Shown: positions 42,637-52,268, numbered from the stretch's first letter. The stretch is 64,000 bases of DNA from Palsa-504 sp963753225 (GCA_963753225.1 CAVWBQ010000010.1:62001-126000); one strand, 5' to 3'. The notes: a model not told the origin generated them from the letters alone. Translations and numbers: made by a program.

Positions 42637-43617
42637 TTACGCCTCGTCCTTCGCGGCCAGATCGGGGGCCGTGACCTCGCGCACCTCGGCGGGCACGGCG
42701 GCGCTTTCCACCTCGGGCACGGGCGGGATGGCCGGCTCCTCGAGCTCGGGCACGTGGGTGCTCGAGATGGCCGCCTCGGCCGCCGCCACCTCGGCGTCGC
42801 CGTAGTCCTCGATCTCCCTGGGCGCCTGGTGCTCGGGATCGGAAGGGCCGGGCGCCATCTTCTCGAAGAACCTGAGCAGCTCGACCGGGACCGGCATGAC
42901 CAGCGTGCTGTTCTTCTCGCCGGCCACCTCGACCACGGTCTGCAGCAGCCGCAGCTGCAGCGCGGCCGGGTCGCGGGCCATCACGTTGGCCGCGGCGGCG
43001 AGCCGCTTGGAGGCCTGGTACTCACCGTCGGCGGTGATGATCCTCGCGCGGCGTTCGCGCTCCGCCTCGGCCTGCCGCGACATGGAGCGCTTCATGCTCT
43101 CCGGCAGCGACACGTCCTTGATCTCGACCCGCTCGACCCGGATGCCCCACGGGCCCTCGGTCGGCTCGTCGATGATCCGCCGCAGTTCCCGGTTGACGCT
43201 TTCCCGCTCGGCCAGCAGCTGGTCCATCTCGGACTGGCCGATGATCGAGCGCAGCGAGGTCTGCGCCTGCTGGGAGATGGCGAACATGTAGTTCTGCACG
43301 TTCACGGTGGCCTTGATCGGGTCCACCACCCGGAAGTACACCACCGCATCCACCCGGACGGTCACGTTGTCCCTGGTGATGCCGTCCTGGGCGGGCACGG
43401 CCATGGCGACGATCTGCATGTTGACCTTGGCCATCCGGTCGCCGATCGGCCGGATGGCGTGGAGCCCGGGGCCGCGCAGCTCGGGCAGGACCTGCCCGAA
43501 CCGGTAGATGACGCCCTTTTCGTACTGCTGAATCACCTTGAGCGAGCGCGCAGCCGCGATTATCCCGAGTAGAACCAGGATCACGATTACGGCGAAGACT
43601 GCACTCACCGGGATCAC
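42637..43617 (-). CDS. SPFH/slipin (stomatin-like) membrane protein
   Basis: A 326-residue protein. One N-terminal membrane helix (SAVFAVIVILVLLGIIAAAR), then an SPFH domain (VIQQYEKGVIYRFGQVLPEL, GITRDNVTVRVDAVVYFRVV, EGPWGIRVERVEIKDVSLPE) and a coiled coil with SRQAEAERERRARIITADGE. The tail (residues 255-326) is acidic, Pro/Glu-rich and disordered. Slipins form rings in microdomains and partner proteases such as NfeD, which is absent here. GTG start follows AGAGGTG. It lies 10 bp upstream of the DUF4177/RidA pair in the same direction. Confidence 0.9.
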   Translation of the reverse strand: MIPVSAVFAVIVILVLLGIIAAARSLKVIQQYEKGVIYRFGQVLPELRGPGLHAIRPIGDRMAKVNMQIVAMAVPAQDGITRDNVTVRVDAVVYFRVVDPIKATVNVQNYMFAISQQAQTSLRSIIGQSEMDQLLAERESVNRELRRIIDEPTEGPWGIRVERVEIKDVSLPESMKRSMSRQAEAERERRARIITADGEYQASKRLAAAANVMARDPAALQLRLLQTVVEVAGEKNSTLVMPVPVELLRFFEKMAPGPSDPEHQAPREIEDYGDAEVAAAEAAISSTHVPELEEPAIPPVPEVESAAVPAEVREVTAPDLAAKDEA

Positions 43618-43740
43618 CTCTCTTCCTTGGACCCCAGCGTAGTGACAAAAGGGTCACAGGTTGGCAGCCGCCCGCTGAACCATAAGGTATCGGAACGGAG
43701 ATAGCCTCCGTGGGAGGAGACAACCGGAGGCAGCAAGGGC

Positions 43741-44766
43741 ATGACCACGAGGGATACCGACTGGGATGGCGTGCGCCTGCACGTCGTCACGGGCAAGGGC
43801 GGCACCGGCAAGACCACGGTGGCGGCGGCCCTGGCACTGGCACTGGCCACCGCGGGCCGCAGGGTCCTGCTGATCGAGGTCGAGGGCAGGCAGGGCATCG
43901 CCCGGCTCTTCGACTGCCCGCCGCTCCCCTACGAGGAGCGCAAGGTCGCGATCGGGTTTGGCGCGCACGGGTCCGGCCAGGGCGGTGACGTGTACGCGCT
44001 GGCCGTCGACCCGGAAGGCGCGCTGCTCGACTATCTCGCGATGTTCTACAACCTGCGCCGCACCGGGAAGGCCCTGACCAGGCTCGGCGTGGTCGACTTC
44101 GCCACCACCATCGCCCCGGGCCTGTCCGACGTGCTGGTCACCGGCAAGGCGACCGAGGCGGCCCGGCGGCGGGTGAACCGCCGGGACGACAGCCACGTGT
44201 ACCACTCGGTGGTGATGGACGCTCCGCCGACCGGCCGGATCAGCCGTTTCCTCGACGTCAGCACCGAGATCTCCGCCCTGGCCAAGGTAGGCCCGATAAA
44301 AACGCACTCGGACACGGTGGCGCGGGTGATCAGGTCGCCGCAGACGGCGGTGCATTTCGTCACCACGCTCGAGGAGATGCCGGTGCAGGAGACCCTGGAC
44401 GGCCTCGCCGACCTGCACGAGCGGACCGGCGGCGCCATCCGGCCCGGCGGCATCTTCATCAACATGGCCCGCCCGGCCATGCTCGACGACGCCGACCTGG
44501 CCGCGGCCGCCAGCGGCTCGCTGGACGTCACCGAGCTCGCCCTCAGCCTGAAGGCGGCCGGTATCAGCAACAATCACGGGCTGGCCGCCGACCTGATGAC
44601 CGAACTGAAGGAGCACGCGCTCCAGGTGGCGCTGCAGAACAGGGAGCGGGACGAATTGCTCACCTCCGGGCGCCCGCACTACGAGCTGCCGATGATCCCG
44701 GAGGGGATCGACCTGGCCAGCCTGTACCAGCTGGCCGCCGCGCTCAGGGAACAGGGAGCAGCATGA
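43741..44766 (+). CDS. ArsA-type ATPase, first of a pair
   Basis: A 341-residue P-loop ATPase of the ArsA/GET3 class. The P-loop is VVTGKGGTGKTTVAAALALA with the signature lysine before the G, switch I VMDAPPTGRISRFLDV. It lacks the paired cysteines of arsenite-sensing ArsA, and there is no ArsB, so a targeting or partner-gated role is likelier than arsenic export. Its stop overlaps the second ArsA by ATGA, so the two are probably a heteromer. The pair next to wblA is a conserved actinobacterial layout, as I recall. Confidence 0.86.
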   Translation: MTTRDTDWDGVRLHVVTGKGGTGKTTVAAALALALATAGRRVLLIEVEGRQGIARLFDCPPLPYEERKVAIGFGAHGSGQGGDVYALAVDPEGALLDYLAMFYNLRRTGKALTRLGVVDFATTIAPGLSDVLVTGKATEAARRRVNRRDDSHVYHSVVMDAPPTGRISRFLDVSTEISALAKVGPIKTHSDTVARVIRSPQTAVHFVTTLEEMPVQETLDGLADLHERTGGAIRPGGIFINMARPAMLDDADLAAAASGSLDVTELALSLKAAGISNNHGLAADLMTELKEHALQVALQNRERDELLTSGRPHYELPMIPEGIDLASLYQLAAALREQGAA

Positions 44767-45926
44767 GCGCGCCCCGGCTGGACATGGACCGGCTCATCGA
44801 CGACCGGCGGACCAGGATCATCGTCTGCTGCGGGTCCGGTGGCGTCGGCAAGACCACGGCCGCGGCTGCCATCGGCCTGCGCGCCGCCGAACGGGGCCGG
44901 CAGGCCTGCGTGCTCACCGTCGACCCGGCCCGCCGGCTGGCCCAGTCCATGGGCCTGACTTCGCTGGACAACACCCCGCGCGAGGTGGACGGGGTGGATA
45001 CCGGCGGCGGCGGCAGCCTGCACGCGATGATGCTCGACATGAAGCGGACGTTCGACGAGATCGTGGAGGCGCACGCCGACCCCGACCGGGCCGCGCAGAT
45101 CCTGGCCAACCCGTTCTACCAGTCGCTGTCGTCCAGCTTCGCGGGCACGCAGGAGTACATGGCCATGGAGAAGCTCGGCCAGCTCAGGCACGCCGACGAG
45201 TGGGACTTCATCGTGGTCGACACCCCGCCGAGCCGGTCCGCGCTCGACTTCCTGGACGCGCCGCAGCGGCTCAGCCGGTTCCTCGACGGCCGGCTGATCC
45301 GGCTGCTGACCGCCCCGGCCAAGACGGGCATGTCGGCCATGCGGGTGCTGAACGCCGGGTTCGCCATAATGACAGGCGTGCTGACTAAGATCCTCGGCGC
45401 GCAGGTACTCAAGGACGCGCAGACGTTTGTCACCGCGCTCGACACCATGTTCGGCGGCTTCCGTGAGCGCGCCGAGGCGACGTACCAGCTGCTGCAAGCG
45501 CCGGGCACCGCGTTCCTCGTGGTGGCCGCGCCGGAACCGGACGCGCTGCGCGAGGCGTCCTACTTCGTCGAGCGGCTCGACTCCGAGCGCATGCCGCTCG
45601 CCGGGCTCATCCTCAACCGGGTGCATACCTCGTCCGCCGGACGGCTGAGCGCCGCACGGAGCCTGGCCGCCGCCGAGACACTGGAAATGCAGGACAAGCC
45701 GAACGGGTCTGGCTCGGACGCCCCCCGCTACTCGATCGCCGTGGCGGCGCTGCGCATGCACGCGGAGCGGATGCACCTGAGCAAGCGGGAGCGGCGGCTG
45801 GCCGAGCACTTCACCTCGGCTCACCCGGCCATCCCCGTCGCGGAGGTAATCGCCCAGCCCGAGGACGTTCACGACCTCGACGGGCTGCGGGTGGTCGGCA
45901 CGATACTGTCCCGGCAGGACTCGTAG
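44763..45926 (+). CDS. ArsA-type ATPase, second of a pair
   Basis: A 387-residue member: P-loop CCGSGGVGKTTAAAAIGLRA (deviant first position G in place of K), switch I DTPPSRSALDFLDAPQRLSR, and A-loop-like TVDPARRLAQSMGL. Complements the first subunit; GET3-type proteins are homodimers, so a heterodimer with split signature lysine is a testable idea. The stop codon TAG is within a 16-bp perfect hairpin. Confidence 0.86.
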   Translation: MSAPRLDMDRLIDDRRTRIIVCCGSGGVGKTTAAAAIGLRAAERGRQACVLTVDPARRLAQSMGLTSLDNTPREVDGVDTGGGGSLHAMMLDMKRTFDEIVEAHADPDRAAQILANPFYQSLSSSFAGTQEYMAMEKLGQLRHADEWDFIVVDTPPSRSALDFLDAPQRLSRFLDGRLIRLLTAPAKTGMSAMRVLNAGFAIMTGVLTKILGAQVLKDAQTFVTALDTMFGGFRERAEATYQLLQAPGTAFLVVAAPEPDALREASYFVERLDSERMPLAGLILNRVHTSSAGRLSAARSLAAAETLEMQDKPNGSGSDAPRYSIAVAALRMHAERMHLSKRERRLAEHFTSAHPAIPVAEVIAQPEDVHDLDGLRVVGTILSRQDS

Positions 45927-45940
45927 TCCTGCCGGGACAG
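45906..45940 (+). terminator. 16-bp perfect hairpin at the end of the ArsA pair
   Basis: 45906-45921 pairs exactly with 45925-45940 around a 3-nt loop. The stop codon (TAG 45924-45926) overlaps the loop. It separates the ArsA operon from the convergent wblA. No T tract. Confidence 0.8.
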
Positions 45941-46044
45941 CATGAGTAGCCCTTGATCAGTCGATTCGGGATCCGGCCCGGCCACGCTGCCTAGGCCGAC
46001 GCTGAGCGACTCTGCTCAGCTAGTACTGCTCAGCTGGCACTATT

Positions 46045-46347
46045 TCAGCTGGCGACGAGCTCGTCGAGAGACTGCCGCTCGTACTCCTCGCGGGCGCGCT
46101 CGAGCAGTTCGCGCCACGAGGTCACATCGGGGCGCCGGCGGAGCAGCGCCCGGCGCTCCCGCTCGGTCATACCACCCCAGACACCAAACTCGATTCCGTT
46201 GTCGAGCGCATCCGCAAGGCACTCCGTGCGAACCGAGCATCCCCGGCAGATCAGCTTGGCGCGATTCTGCGCTGCTCCCTGGACGAACAGTTCGTCAGGG
46301 TCGGTTCCCTTGCATGCGGCGCGTGTGGTCCAGTCAGTGATCCACAT
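46045..46347 (-). CDS. wblA: WblA, WhiB-like Fe-S regulator
   Basis: A 100-residue WhiB-like protein with the four [4Fe-4S] cysteines C12, C34, C37 and C43 and the GVWGGMTERERRALLRRRP turn. DPDELFVQGAAQNRAK and the gene order with the ArsA pair and a penicillin-binding protein indicate wblA, a redox-linked developmental and metabolic regulator that in Streptomyces promotes aerial hyphae maturation and represses antibiotics. The upstream region to the divergent PBP is nearly 400 bp without another gene, room for complex regulation. Confidence 0.93.
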   Translation of the reverse strand: MWITDWTTRAACKGTDPDELFVQGAAQNRAKLICRGCSVRTECLADALDNGIEFGVWGGMTERERRALLRRRPDVTSWRELLERAREEYERQSLDELVAS

Positions 46348-46739
46348 GTGCCCACTCCTCTTGATCGTCGAGCACGAGTACCCGACGGTCGTCTCGATGG
46401 GGTTGCGATCCCGGGGCGAGTGCGTGCGGCCGCGCTGCCACGGTTATCTGTTCGTGATCCAGCAACTTACGGAAGTCCGGCCGCGATGCCAAGACCCCGG
46501 CATGGCCATTTACCAAATAGTTCTCACGGGCTATATGCACGTCGAAAAATAGTCACTCTCTGGAGGTGATCATGTTCTTACCGTTACATCTGGGGCATTT
46601 TGGTCCGCAGATGGCAACTTAGGGTAATACTTCCGATTTATCTGAGGCTCGGCGAGGTTCGTGAGCCTCGATTGATGCGGGCCCCGATGCCCGGTACGTA
46701 GGCACTGGATAGTTGCCAACGCGGCGTACGCTAAGTCGC
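46348..46739. promoter_or_regulatory. wblA/PBP divergent intergenic region
   Basis: No gene in 392 bp. It is less GC-rich than the genes on both sides, especially 46500-46660. The length is normal for wblA, which has a long leader and several regulators in Streptomyces. I could not pick out a definite BldD- or AdpA-type site by eye. Confidence 0.45.
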
Positions 46740-49127
46740 GTGCATGGCATAGAGACGATTTTCACCCGGACGAGCCTACTCGGACGGCTCGTCGCGTTTG
46801 CCATCGCCGGCGGGGTGCTGGCGGCGGCCATGGTGATCCCGGTGGTGGCCGCGACCGGGGTCCTGGTCAGGAACGAAGCCGACAAGTTCACCACCTTGTC
46901 GCTGACCAGCGCGGGCCTGCCCCAGCGCTCGGAGATCCTGGACCGGTACGGTCACTTCCTCGCCTACGTGTACGGCGTCGACGTGCCTTACTACAACAGC
47001 ACCACCAGCGCGAGTTCGCTGCACTACTTCGGCTGGGACCGGCAGCCGGTCGGCTACGACCAGATCTCGCCCAACGTGGCGAACGCGGCCGTCGCCATCG
47101 AGGACTCCAGATACTGGCAGCACGGCGCGATCGACCTTCGCGGCACCATCCGGGCCGCGATGAACGATCTCCAGCACAAGCCGGTCCAGGGCGGTTCCAC
47201 CATCGCGCAGCAGTACGTGAAGAACGTGCTCCTGCTCGAGGCGGAGAAGGCGGAAAACAGCCAGGCTCTGCAGGCCGCGAACGCGGAGACGCTGAGCCGC
47301 AAGCTGAACGAGCTGCGGATGGCGGTGGCCGCCGAGCACCAGCAGTCCAAGCAGCAGATCCTGGCTGGCTACCTGAACAACGCCTACTTCGGCAACCTCG
47401 CCTACGGGATCGAGACCGCCGCCGAGACGTACTTCGGCACCAGCGCGGCGAAGCTGTCGGTGACCCAGGCCGCCACCCTGGCCGGCATCGTGGAGAACCC
47501 GCATAAATACGATCCCGTCCAGCATCCCGCGGTGGCCCTCGAGCGGCGCAACACCGTGCTGGCCAGGATGGCCCAGACCAACAACGGGCTCACCGCCGCG
47601 GAGGCCACGGCCGCCGAGGCCAAGCCGCTCGGCCTGAAGGTCTCCATCCCCGAGAGCGGCTGCCAGTCCAGTTCGGTGGGCTCGGCCGGCTTCTTCTGCC
47701 AGTACGTGGAGGAGGTCTTCCTGCACGACCCGGCCTACGGCAAGACCCCGATGGAGCGGGCCAAGATGCTCGCCACCGGCGGCCTGAAGATCTACACCAC
47801 GCTGAACCCGCAGGACCAGCAGGCGGCGAACACCGCGGTGAACTACGTGGAGCCCGCCAATAGCAAGTACTGGAACCCGGGCCGCAACGCGGACACCGAG
47901 GCCGTGGTGCAGCCAGGTACCGGCCAGATCATGGCGATCGCCGAGAACCGGCCGTACGGCACGAGCCGCGGCCAGACCGAGATCAACTACGCGGTGAACA
48001 CCGCGTACGGCGGCAGTTCCGGAGTCCAGACCGGTTCCTCGTCCAAGCTGTTCACCCTGATCACGGCGCTCAAGCAAGGCATGCCCTTCGGCGCCACCAT
48101 GCACGCACCTGGCAGCACCACCGTTACCGGCTACACCAACTGCCAGGGCGGCCCGGCCGGCTACTTCCAGGGCCAGGCGGGCGCGTTCAACGTGACGAAC
48201 GCGGAAGGCCCGCAGTCCGACTCCAACCAGTCGCTGTACACCGGCACCGTCCAGTCCGTCAACGTGTACTTCGCCGAGCTCGAGCAGAAGGTCGGCCTCT
48301 GCGACGTGGTACGCACCGCGGCCAGCATGGGCATGACCAGGGCCGACGGCACCTCGCTGCTCAAGCAGGACGGCGGCCAGGACTCCGCTGACAACATTCC
48401 CTCGTTCACGCTGGGCTCGGTCAACGTCGCGCCGCTGTCCATGGCGGCCGCGTACGCCACCGTCGCGGCGCGCGGCATGTACTGCGCGCCGGTCGCCATC
48501 GGCAAGATCCTCGACAACACCGGCGAGAACCTGTCCGTGCCGTCGGCCAACTGCCACCGGGCCTTCCCCGCGGTGGTCGGCGACGCCGTGAGCTATATCC
48601 TGCAGGGCGTCCTGACCAGCGGAACCGCGTCGAACATTGGCGGCCTGGCCGGCCGCCAGGCGGCGGGCAAGACCGGTACCTCCAACGTGGAGGGCGGCGG
48701 CGGCACCCCGTACGCCGCCTTCGGCGGCTACACGCCCAGCCTGGTGGGATACGTCTCGGTGTTCAACCCCATCTCCCCGACCGGCAGGACGATGACCGGC
48801 TACACCGCCTGCTACCGGACGGAAGGCGGCGGCTTCCCGTCATGCCCGGGCGAGATGTTCGGCGCGAACGCGCCCGGGTCGACCTGGCACATGACGTTCG
48901 ACCACGCCGCCCTCGGCAAGGTCACCTACTTCGTGCCGGTCCCGCCGGACAGTCCGCTCTGGGGCCAGGGCAACGGCCAGGTGGTCCAGCAGCCGAAGAA
49001 GCCGAAGAAGGGCCACGGCAACGGCAACGGCGGCGGTAATGGCGGTAACGGGGGCGGCGGTAATGGCGGTAACGGCGGCGGTAACGGCGGCGGCGGAGGA
49101 GGTAATGGCGGCGGCGGCCACGGCTGA
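46740..49127 (+). CDS. class A penicillin-binding protein (transglycosylase/transpeptidase)
   Basis: A 795-residue bifunctional cell-wall synthase. Residues about 13-38 form one membrane helix. The GT51 domain has EDSRYWQHGAIDLRGTIRAA and GGSTIAQQYVKNV. The transpeptidase shows SSSK near residue 432, SVNVYF and KTGTSN near 643. The last 45 residues are an almost pure Gly/Asn run (48996-49120) with lysines at its start. The GTG start (VHGIETIF) is chosen because no earlier codon has a ribosome site and the helix begins shortly after. The gene is beside wblA, as remembered in Streptomyces. Confidence 0.93.
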   Translation: MHGIETIFTRTSLLGRLVAFAIAGGVLAAAMVIPVVAATGVLVRNEADKFTTLSLTSAGLPQRSEILDRYGHFLAYVYGVDVPYYNSTTSASSLHYFGWDRQPVGYDQISPNVANAAVAIEDSRYWQHGAIDLRGTIRAAMNDLQHKPVQGGSTIAQQYVKNVLLLEAEKAENSQALQAANAETLSRKLNELRMAVAAEHQQSKQQILAGYLNNAYFGNLAYGIETAAETYFGTSAAKLSVTQAATLAGIVENPHKYDPVQHPAVALERRNTVLARMAQTNNGLTAAEATAAEAKPLGLKVSIPESGCQSSSVGSAGFFCQYVEEVFLHDPAYGKTPMERAKMLATGGLKIYTTLNPQDQQAANTAVNYVEPANSKYWNPGRNADTEAVVQPGTGQIMAIAENRPYGTSRGQTEINYAVNTAYGGSSGVQTGSSSKLFTLITALKQGMPFGATMHAPGSTTVTGYTNCQGGPAGYFQGQAGAFNVTNAEGPQSDSNQSLYTGTVQSVNVYFAELEQKVGLCDVVRTAASMGMTRADGTSLLKQDGGQDSADNIPSFTLGSVNVAPLSMAAAYATVAARGMYCAPVAIGKILDNTGENLSVPSANCHRAFPAVVGDAVSYILQGVLTSGTASNIGGLAGRQAAGKTGTSNVEGGGGTPYAAFGGYTPSLVGYVSVFNPISPTGRTMTGYTACYRTEGGGFPSCPGEMFGANAPGSTWHMTFDHAALGKVTYFVPVPPDSPLWGQGNGQVVQQPKKPKKGHGNGNGGGNGGNGGGGNGGNGGGNGGGGGGNGGGGHG

Positions 49128-49139
49128 AGGTGACGACTG

Positions 49140-50174
49140 ATGGAGTACCGGCTGCTCGGGCTCAGCGGCTGCGCGGTGTCCGCGCTGGCGCTCGGCACGC
49201 TGACGTTCGGCAACGAGGCCAGCGAGGCTGACTCCTTCGCCCAGCTCGACCGGTTCGTCTCGGCGGGCGGAACGCTGATCGACACCGCCGACGTCTACGC
49301 GGACGGCCGGTCCGAGCAGATCATCGGCCGCTGGCTGGCCGCCCGGCCGGAAGCGCGCGAGCGCGTGGTGATCGCGACCAAGGGCCGCTTCCCGACCACC
49401 GAGGACCCGAACGGGCACGGCCTTTCCCGGCGCCACCTGGCGGGCGCCCTGGACGCGTCGCTGCGGCGGCTCGGCGTCGAGGCCATCGACCTCTACCAGC
49501 TGCACGGCTGGGATCCGCTGACGCCGGTCGAGGAGACGCTGCGGTTCCTCGACGACGCGGCGCAGGCTGGCAAGATCGGTTACATCGGCCTGTCGAACTT
49601 CCTCGGCTACCAGATCCAGAAGTACGTCGACCTGGCCGACGCGCACGGGCTGATCCGCCCGGTGACCGTGCAGCCGCAGTACAACCTGCTGACCCGCGCG
49701 ATCGAATGGGAGGTCGGGCCGGCCTGCCAGGCCGAAGGCCTGGGCCTGCTGTCCTGGTCCCCGCTGGCCAGCGGCTGGCTGACCGGCAAGTACCGGCGGG
49801 ACGAGCCGCCCGCCGCGGGCACCAGGCTGTCCGACCAGATGGACCAGGGCATGCGGATCTGGAACGAGCGCGGGCACCTGGAGCGCAACTGGCAGGTCAT
49901 CAACGCGGTCCGCAAGGTCGCCGAGGGCCGCGGTGCCTCGATGTCACAGGTGGCGATCGCCTGGGTGCTGGCCCGTCCGGCGGTCCGTTCGGTGATCCTC
50001 GGCGCCCGTACCCTGGCCCAGCTCGATGATAACCTCGCAGCCGGCGACCTGGACCTCAGCGAGTACGAGACCCGGCTACTCGACGAGGCCAGCGACCCAG
50101 GCGCCCCGGACTACCCCTACGGAGAGCGCGGCCAGACCCAGCGGGACCGCCGGATCTCCGGCGGCCGCTTCTAG
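49140..50174 (+). CDS. aldo/keto reductase
   Basis: A 344-residue (beta/alpha)8 NADPH oxidoreductase. The catalytic tetrad is visible: Asp-Tyr in LIDTADVYADGRSE, Lys in VVIATKGRFP and His in LYQLHGWDP; the NADPH-binding ILGARTLAQLDDNLAA is near the end. It follows the PBP by 12 bp and may be in its transcript. Substrate unknown; the YghZ/oxidoreductase subgroup acts on a range of carbonyls. Confidence 0.93.
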   Translation: MEYRLLGLSGCAVSALALGTLTFGNEASEADSFAQLDRFVSAGGTLIDTADVYADGRSEQIIGRWLAARPEARERVVIATKGRFPTTEDPNGHGLSRRHLAGALDASLRRLGVEAIDLYQLHGWDPLTPVEETLRFLDDAAQAGKIGYIGLSNFLGYQIQKYVDLADAHGLIRPVTVQPQYNLLTRAIEWEVGPACQAEGLGLLSWSPLASGWLTGKYRRDEPPAAGTRLSDQMDQGMRIWNERGHLERNWQVINAVRKVAEGRGASMSQVAIAWVLARPAVRSVILGARTLAQLDDNLAAGDLDLSEYETRLLDEASDPGAPDYPYGERGQTQRDRRISGGRF

Positions 50175-50180
50175 GCTGCG

Positions 50181-50639
50181 TCAGCCGGCGCCCAGGCGGC
50201 GGCGGACCTCCGCGGCGACCCGGCCCCCGTCGGCCCGGCCCGCCACCCGCGGGGTCAGGGTCTTCATCACCTGGCCCATGCCCTTCATCCCGGTCGCGCC
50301 GGTCTCGGCGATGGCCGCGCTGACCAGTTCGGCGAGTTCATCGTCGCTGAGCTGTGCGGGAAGGTAGTCCGCGAGGACGTCTCCCTCGGCTCGTTCGGCC
50401 GCTGCCTGCTCGGCCCGGCCGGCCGCGCCGAACGCCTCGGCCGCCTCCCGCCGCTTCCTGGCCTCGCGGGTGAGCACCTTCACGATCTCCTCGTCGCTCA
50501 GGTCGCGGGCCGAAGCGCCCGCCACCTCCTCGTTGGTGATCGAGGTCAGCGCCATCCGCAGGGTGCGCATCCGTACCTGATCGCGCGCGCGCATCGCGCT
50601 GTTCAGGTCCGCGCGCAGCCGGTCTTTCAGTTCAGCCAC
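50181..50639 (-). CDS. GatB/YqeY-domain protein
   Basis: A 152-residue YqeY-like protein: MAELKDRLRADLNSAMRARD, RMALTSITNEEVA, VLTREARKRREAAEAF and a C-terminal MKGMGQVMKTLTPRVAGRAD that matches the GatB C-terminal domain. It is thought to act in tRNA-dependent amidation or as a tRNA-binding accessory. It faces the aldo/keto reductase tail to tail with a 6-bp gap. Confidence 0.92.
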   Translation of the reverse strand: MAELKDRLRADLNSAMRARDQVRMRTLRMALTSITNEEVAGASARDLSDEEIVKVLTREARKRREAAEAFGAAGRAEQAAAERAEGDVLADYLPAQLSDDELAELVSAAIAETGATGMKGMGQVMKTLTPRVAGRADGGRVAAEVRRRLGAG

Positions 50640-50712
50640 ACGCCCATCCTAGGAACTGGGCCGCGGCGGCGAGCGGTCAGTGGCATGCCTGGCCTCATGG
50701 CACCATGGGACC

Positions 50713-51618
50713 GTGAGATTGCGAACTCTTATCCCGGTCACAGCCGCCCTCGGCGCCGCCGCGGTCGGCTACGCCACGGTGATCGAGCGGAACTGGTTTG
50801 CCCTGCGCCGGTACGAGGTTCCGGTACTGCCGCCGGGTGCGACGCCGCTGCGCGTGCTGCACATCTCGGACACGCATCTCACTCCCGGCCGGAAGCGGCT
50901 CATGGCCTGGGTCAGGGCACTCGACGAGCTCGACCCCCATCTGGTGATCAACACCGGGGACTCCATCTCGCACCAGGAGTCGGTCCCGGGTTTCCTCGAC
51001 GCCCTCGGACCACTGCTCGACCGGCCCGGCGTCTTCGTGCTCGGCTCCAACGACATATACGCGCCCGAGCCGCACAACCCGGCGCGCTACCTGATGGGGC
51101 CGAGTTCCCGCTGGCGGATACGGAAGGAACCCGACCTGCCCTGGGAGAAGCTCCGTGACGACCTGACCGCGGCGGGCTGGCTGGACCTCAACAACCAGCG
51201 CGGCCGGCTGACCGCCGGCGGGCTCGACGTCGCCCTGGCCGGAGTGCACGACGCGCACGCCAAGCGTGATCGCTACGAGAAGGTCGCGGGCCCGGCCGAC
51301 CCGGCCGCCGACCTGCGCATCGGGGTCATGCACTCACCCGAGCCGAGACTGCTCGACCTGTTCGCGGCGGACGGCTATGACCTCCTGCTCGCCGGGCACA
51401 CCCACGGCGGGCAGCTGTGCCTGCCGTTCTACGGCGCGCTGGTCACCAACTGCGGGATAGATCGCGAGCGAGTCCGAGGGCTGCACAGGCACCCCGCGGA
51501 CGGACGGGCCTGGCTGCACGTTTCGGCAGGTCTGGGCACGTCGCCGTGGGCCCCGGTCAGGTTCGCCTGCCGTCCTGAGGCCAGCCTGCTCACTCTCACC
51601 CCGCGCGAATCCGGCTAG
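50713..51618 (+). CDS. membrane-anchored metallophosphoesterase
   Basis: A 301-residue calcineurin-like phosphoesterase with an N-terminal hydrophobic anchor (VTAALGAAAVGYATVI). Metal ligands lie in ISDTHL, NTGDSI, LGSNDIY (N in the usual GNHD place) and AGHTHGGQ. YaeI/UDP-2,3-diacylglucosamine-pyrophosphatase-like enzymes of this group act on lipids or as phosphodiesterases. The GTG is chosen since VRLRTL begins the family and the upstream frame overlaps the yqeY promoter. Confidence 0.88.
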   Translation: MRLRTLIPVTAALGAAAVGYATVIERNWFALRRYEVPVLPPGATPLRVLHISDTHLTPGRKRLMAWVRALDELDPHLVINTGDSISHQESVPGFLDALGPLLDRPGVFVLGSNDIYAPEPHNPARYLMGPSSRWRIRKEPDLPWEKLRDDLTAAGWLDLNNQRGRLTAGGLDVALAGVHDAHAKRDRYEKVAGPADPAADLRIGVMHSPEPRLLDLFAADGYDLLLAGHTHGGQLCLPFYGALVTNCGIDRERVRGLHRHPADGRAWLHVSAGLGTSPWAPVRFACRPEASLLTLTPRESG

Positions 51619-51721
51619 GTCATCTCCGCTCGGCGGGCGCCCGGCGCAGCAATGCGCGAGCAGGCCCGCGCTTCCGCTAGACTGTCGAAGTCTCGCGCGG
51701 TACCGGAAAGGTTCGCGCGGG

Positions 51722-51795
51722 CGGGGTGTAGCGCAGCTTGGCAGCGCGCTTCGTTCGGGACGAAGAGGCCGCCGGTTCAAATCCGGCCACCCCGA
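51722..51795 (+). tRNA. tRNA-Pro(CGG)
   Basis: Acceptor CGGGGTG pairs with CACCCCG, anticodon stem CTTCG/CGAAG closes loop TTCGGGA (anticodon CGG), T loop is TTCAAAT, discriminator A. The CCA end is not encoded. No repeat of its 3' end is seen nearby. Confidence 0.95.
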
Positions 51796-51848
51796 CCCAG
51801 GTCACAGGCCACCTCCCATGCGCCTGCGGCGCCGCTGATCTCCCAGGC

Positions 51849-52202
51849 TCACAAGTCATCCGCGCGCTGCTGAAGCGGCCGCACTTCGATCGTGCCGATC
51901 CGGGCGACCGGGTGCCGGGATGCTACCGCGATCGCCTCGTCGAGATTCGCGCACTCAATTATGTCGTAGCCGCCGATTTGCTCCCTGGTCTCGGCGAACG
52001 GTCCGTCAGTGACCAGCACCTCCGAGGCACGCAGGCGTACCGTTCTCGCCTCGTAGACCGGCTCCAGGTAAGCACCGTGCACGGCCACGCCGTCCCGGAT
52101 CGTCTGTTCGATCCAGGCCGAGGTGGAGGCCTCCACCTCCGCCGCCTGATCGAGGCTCAGTTCGATACCCTCATCGACGCAATGAAGCAGCATGTAGCGC
52201 AC
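51849..52202 (-). CDS. YciI-family (DGPF) protein
   Basis: A 117-residue dimeric alpha/beta protein: MRYMLLHCVDEGIELSLDQA, RLRASEVLVTDGPFAETREQ, IGGYDIIECANLDEAIAVAS and RHPVARIGTIEVRPL. DGPF and the pattern after it define the DGPF/PhnB-like YciI subgroup, often paired with a SigJ-type ECF factor, which is not seen here. Function is not known. Confidence 0.88.
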   Translation of the reverse strand: MRYMLLHCVDEGIELSLDQAAEVEASTSAWIEQTIRDGVAVHGAYLEPVYEARTVRLRASEVLVTDGPFAETREQIGGYDIIECANLDEAIAVASRHPVARIGTIEVRPLQQRADDL

Positions 52203-52268
52203 GGCTCCTCCGGTCCTGTACTCGATGGTTCCGGCCGGGCGTTCGGCGCCCCTGCCCCGCGGCAGGTG

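Noticed and set aside
51722..51795. tRNA-Pro as an integration site
   Set aside because: No integrase or copy of its 3' end is visible nearby, and the genes to its right are ordinary.
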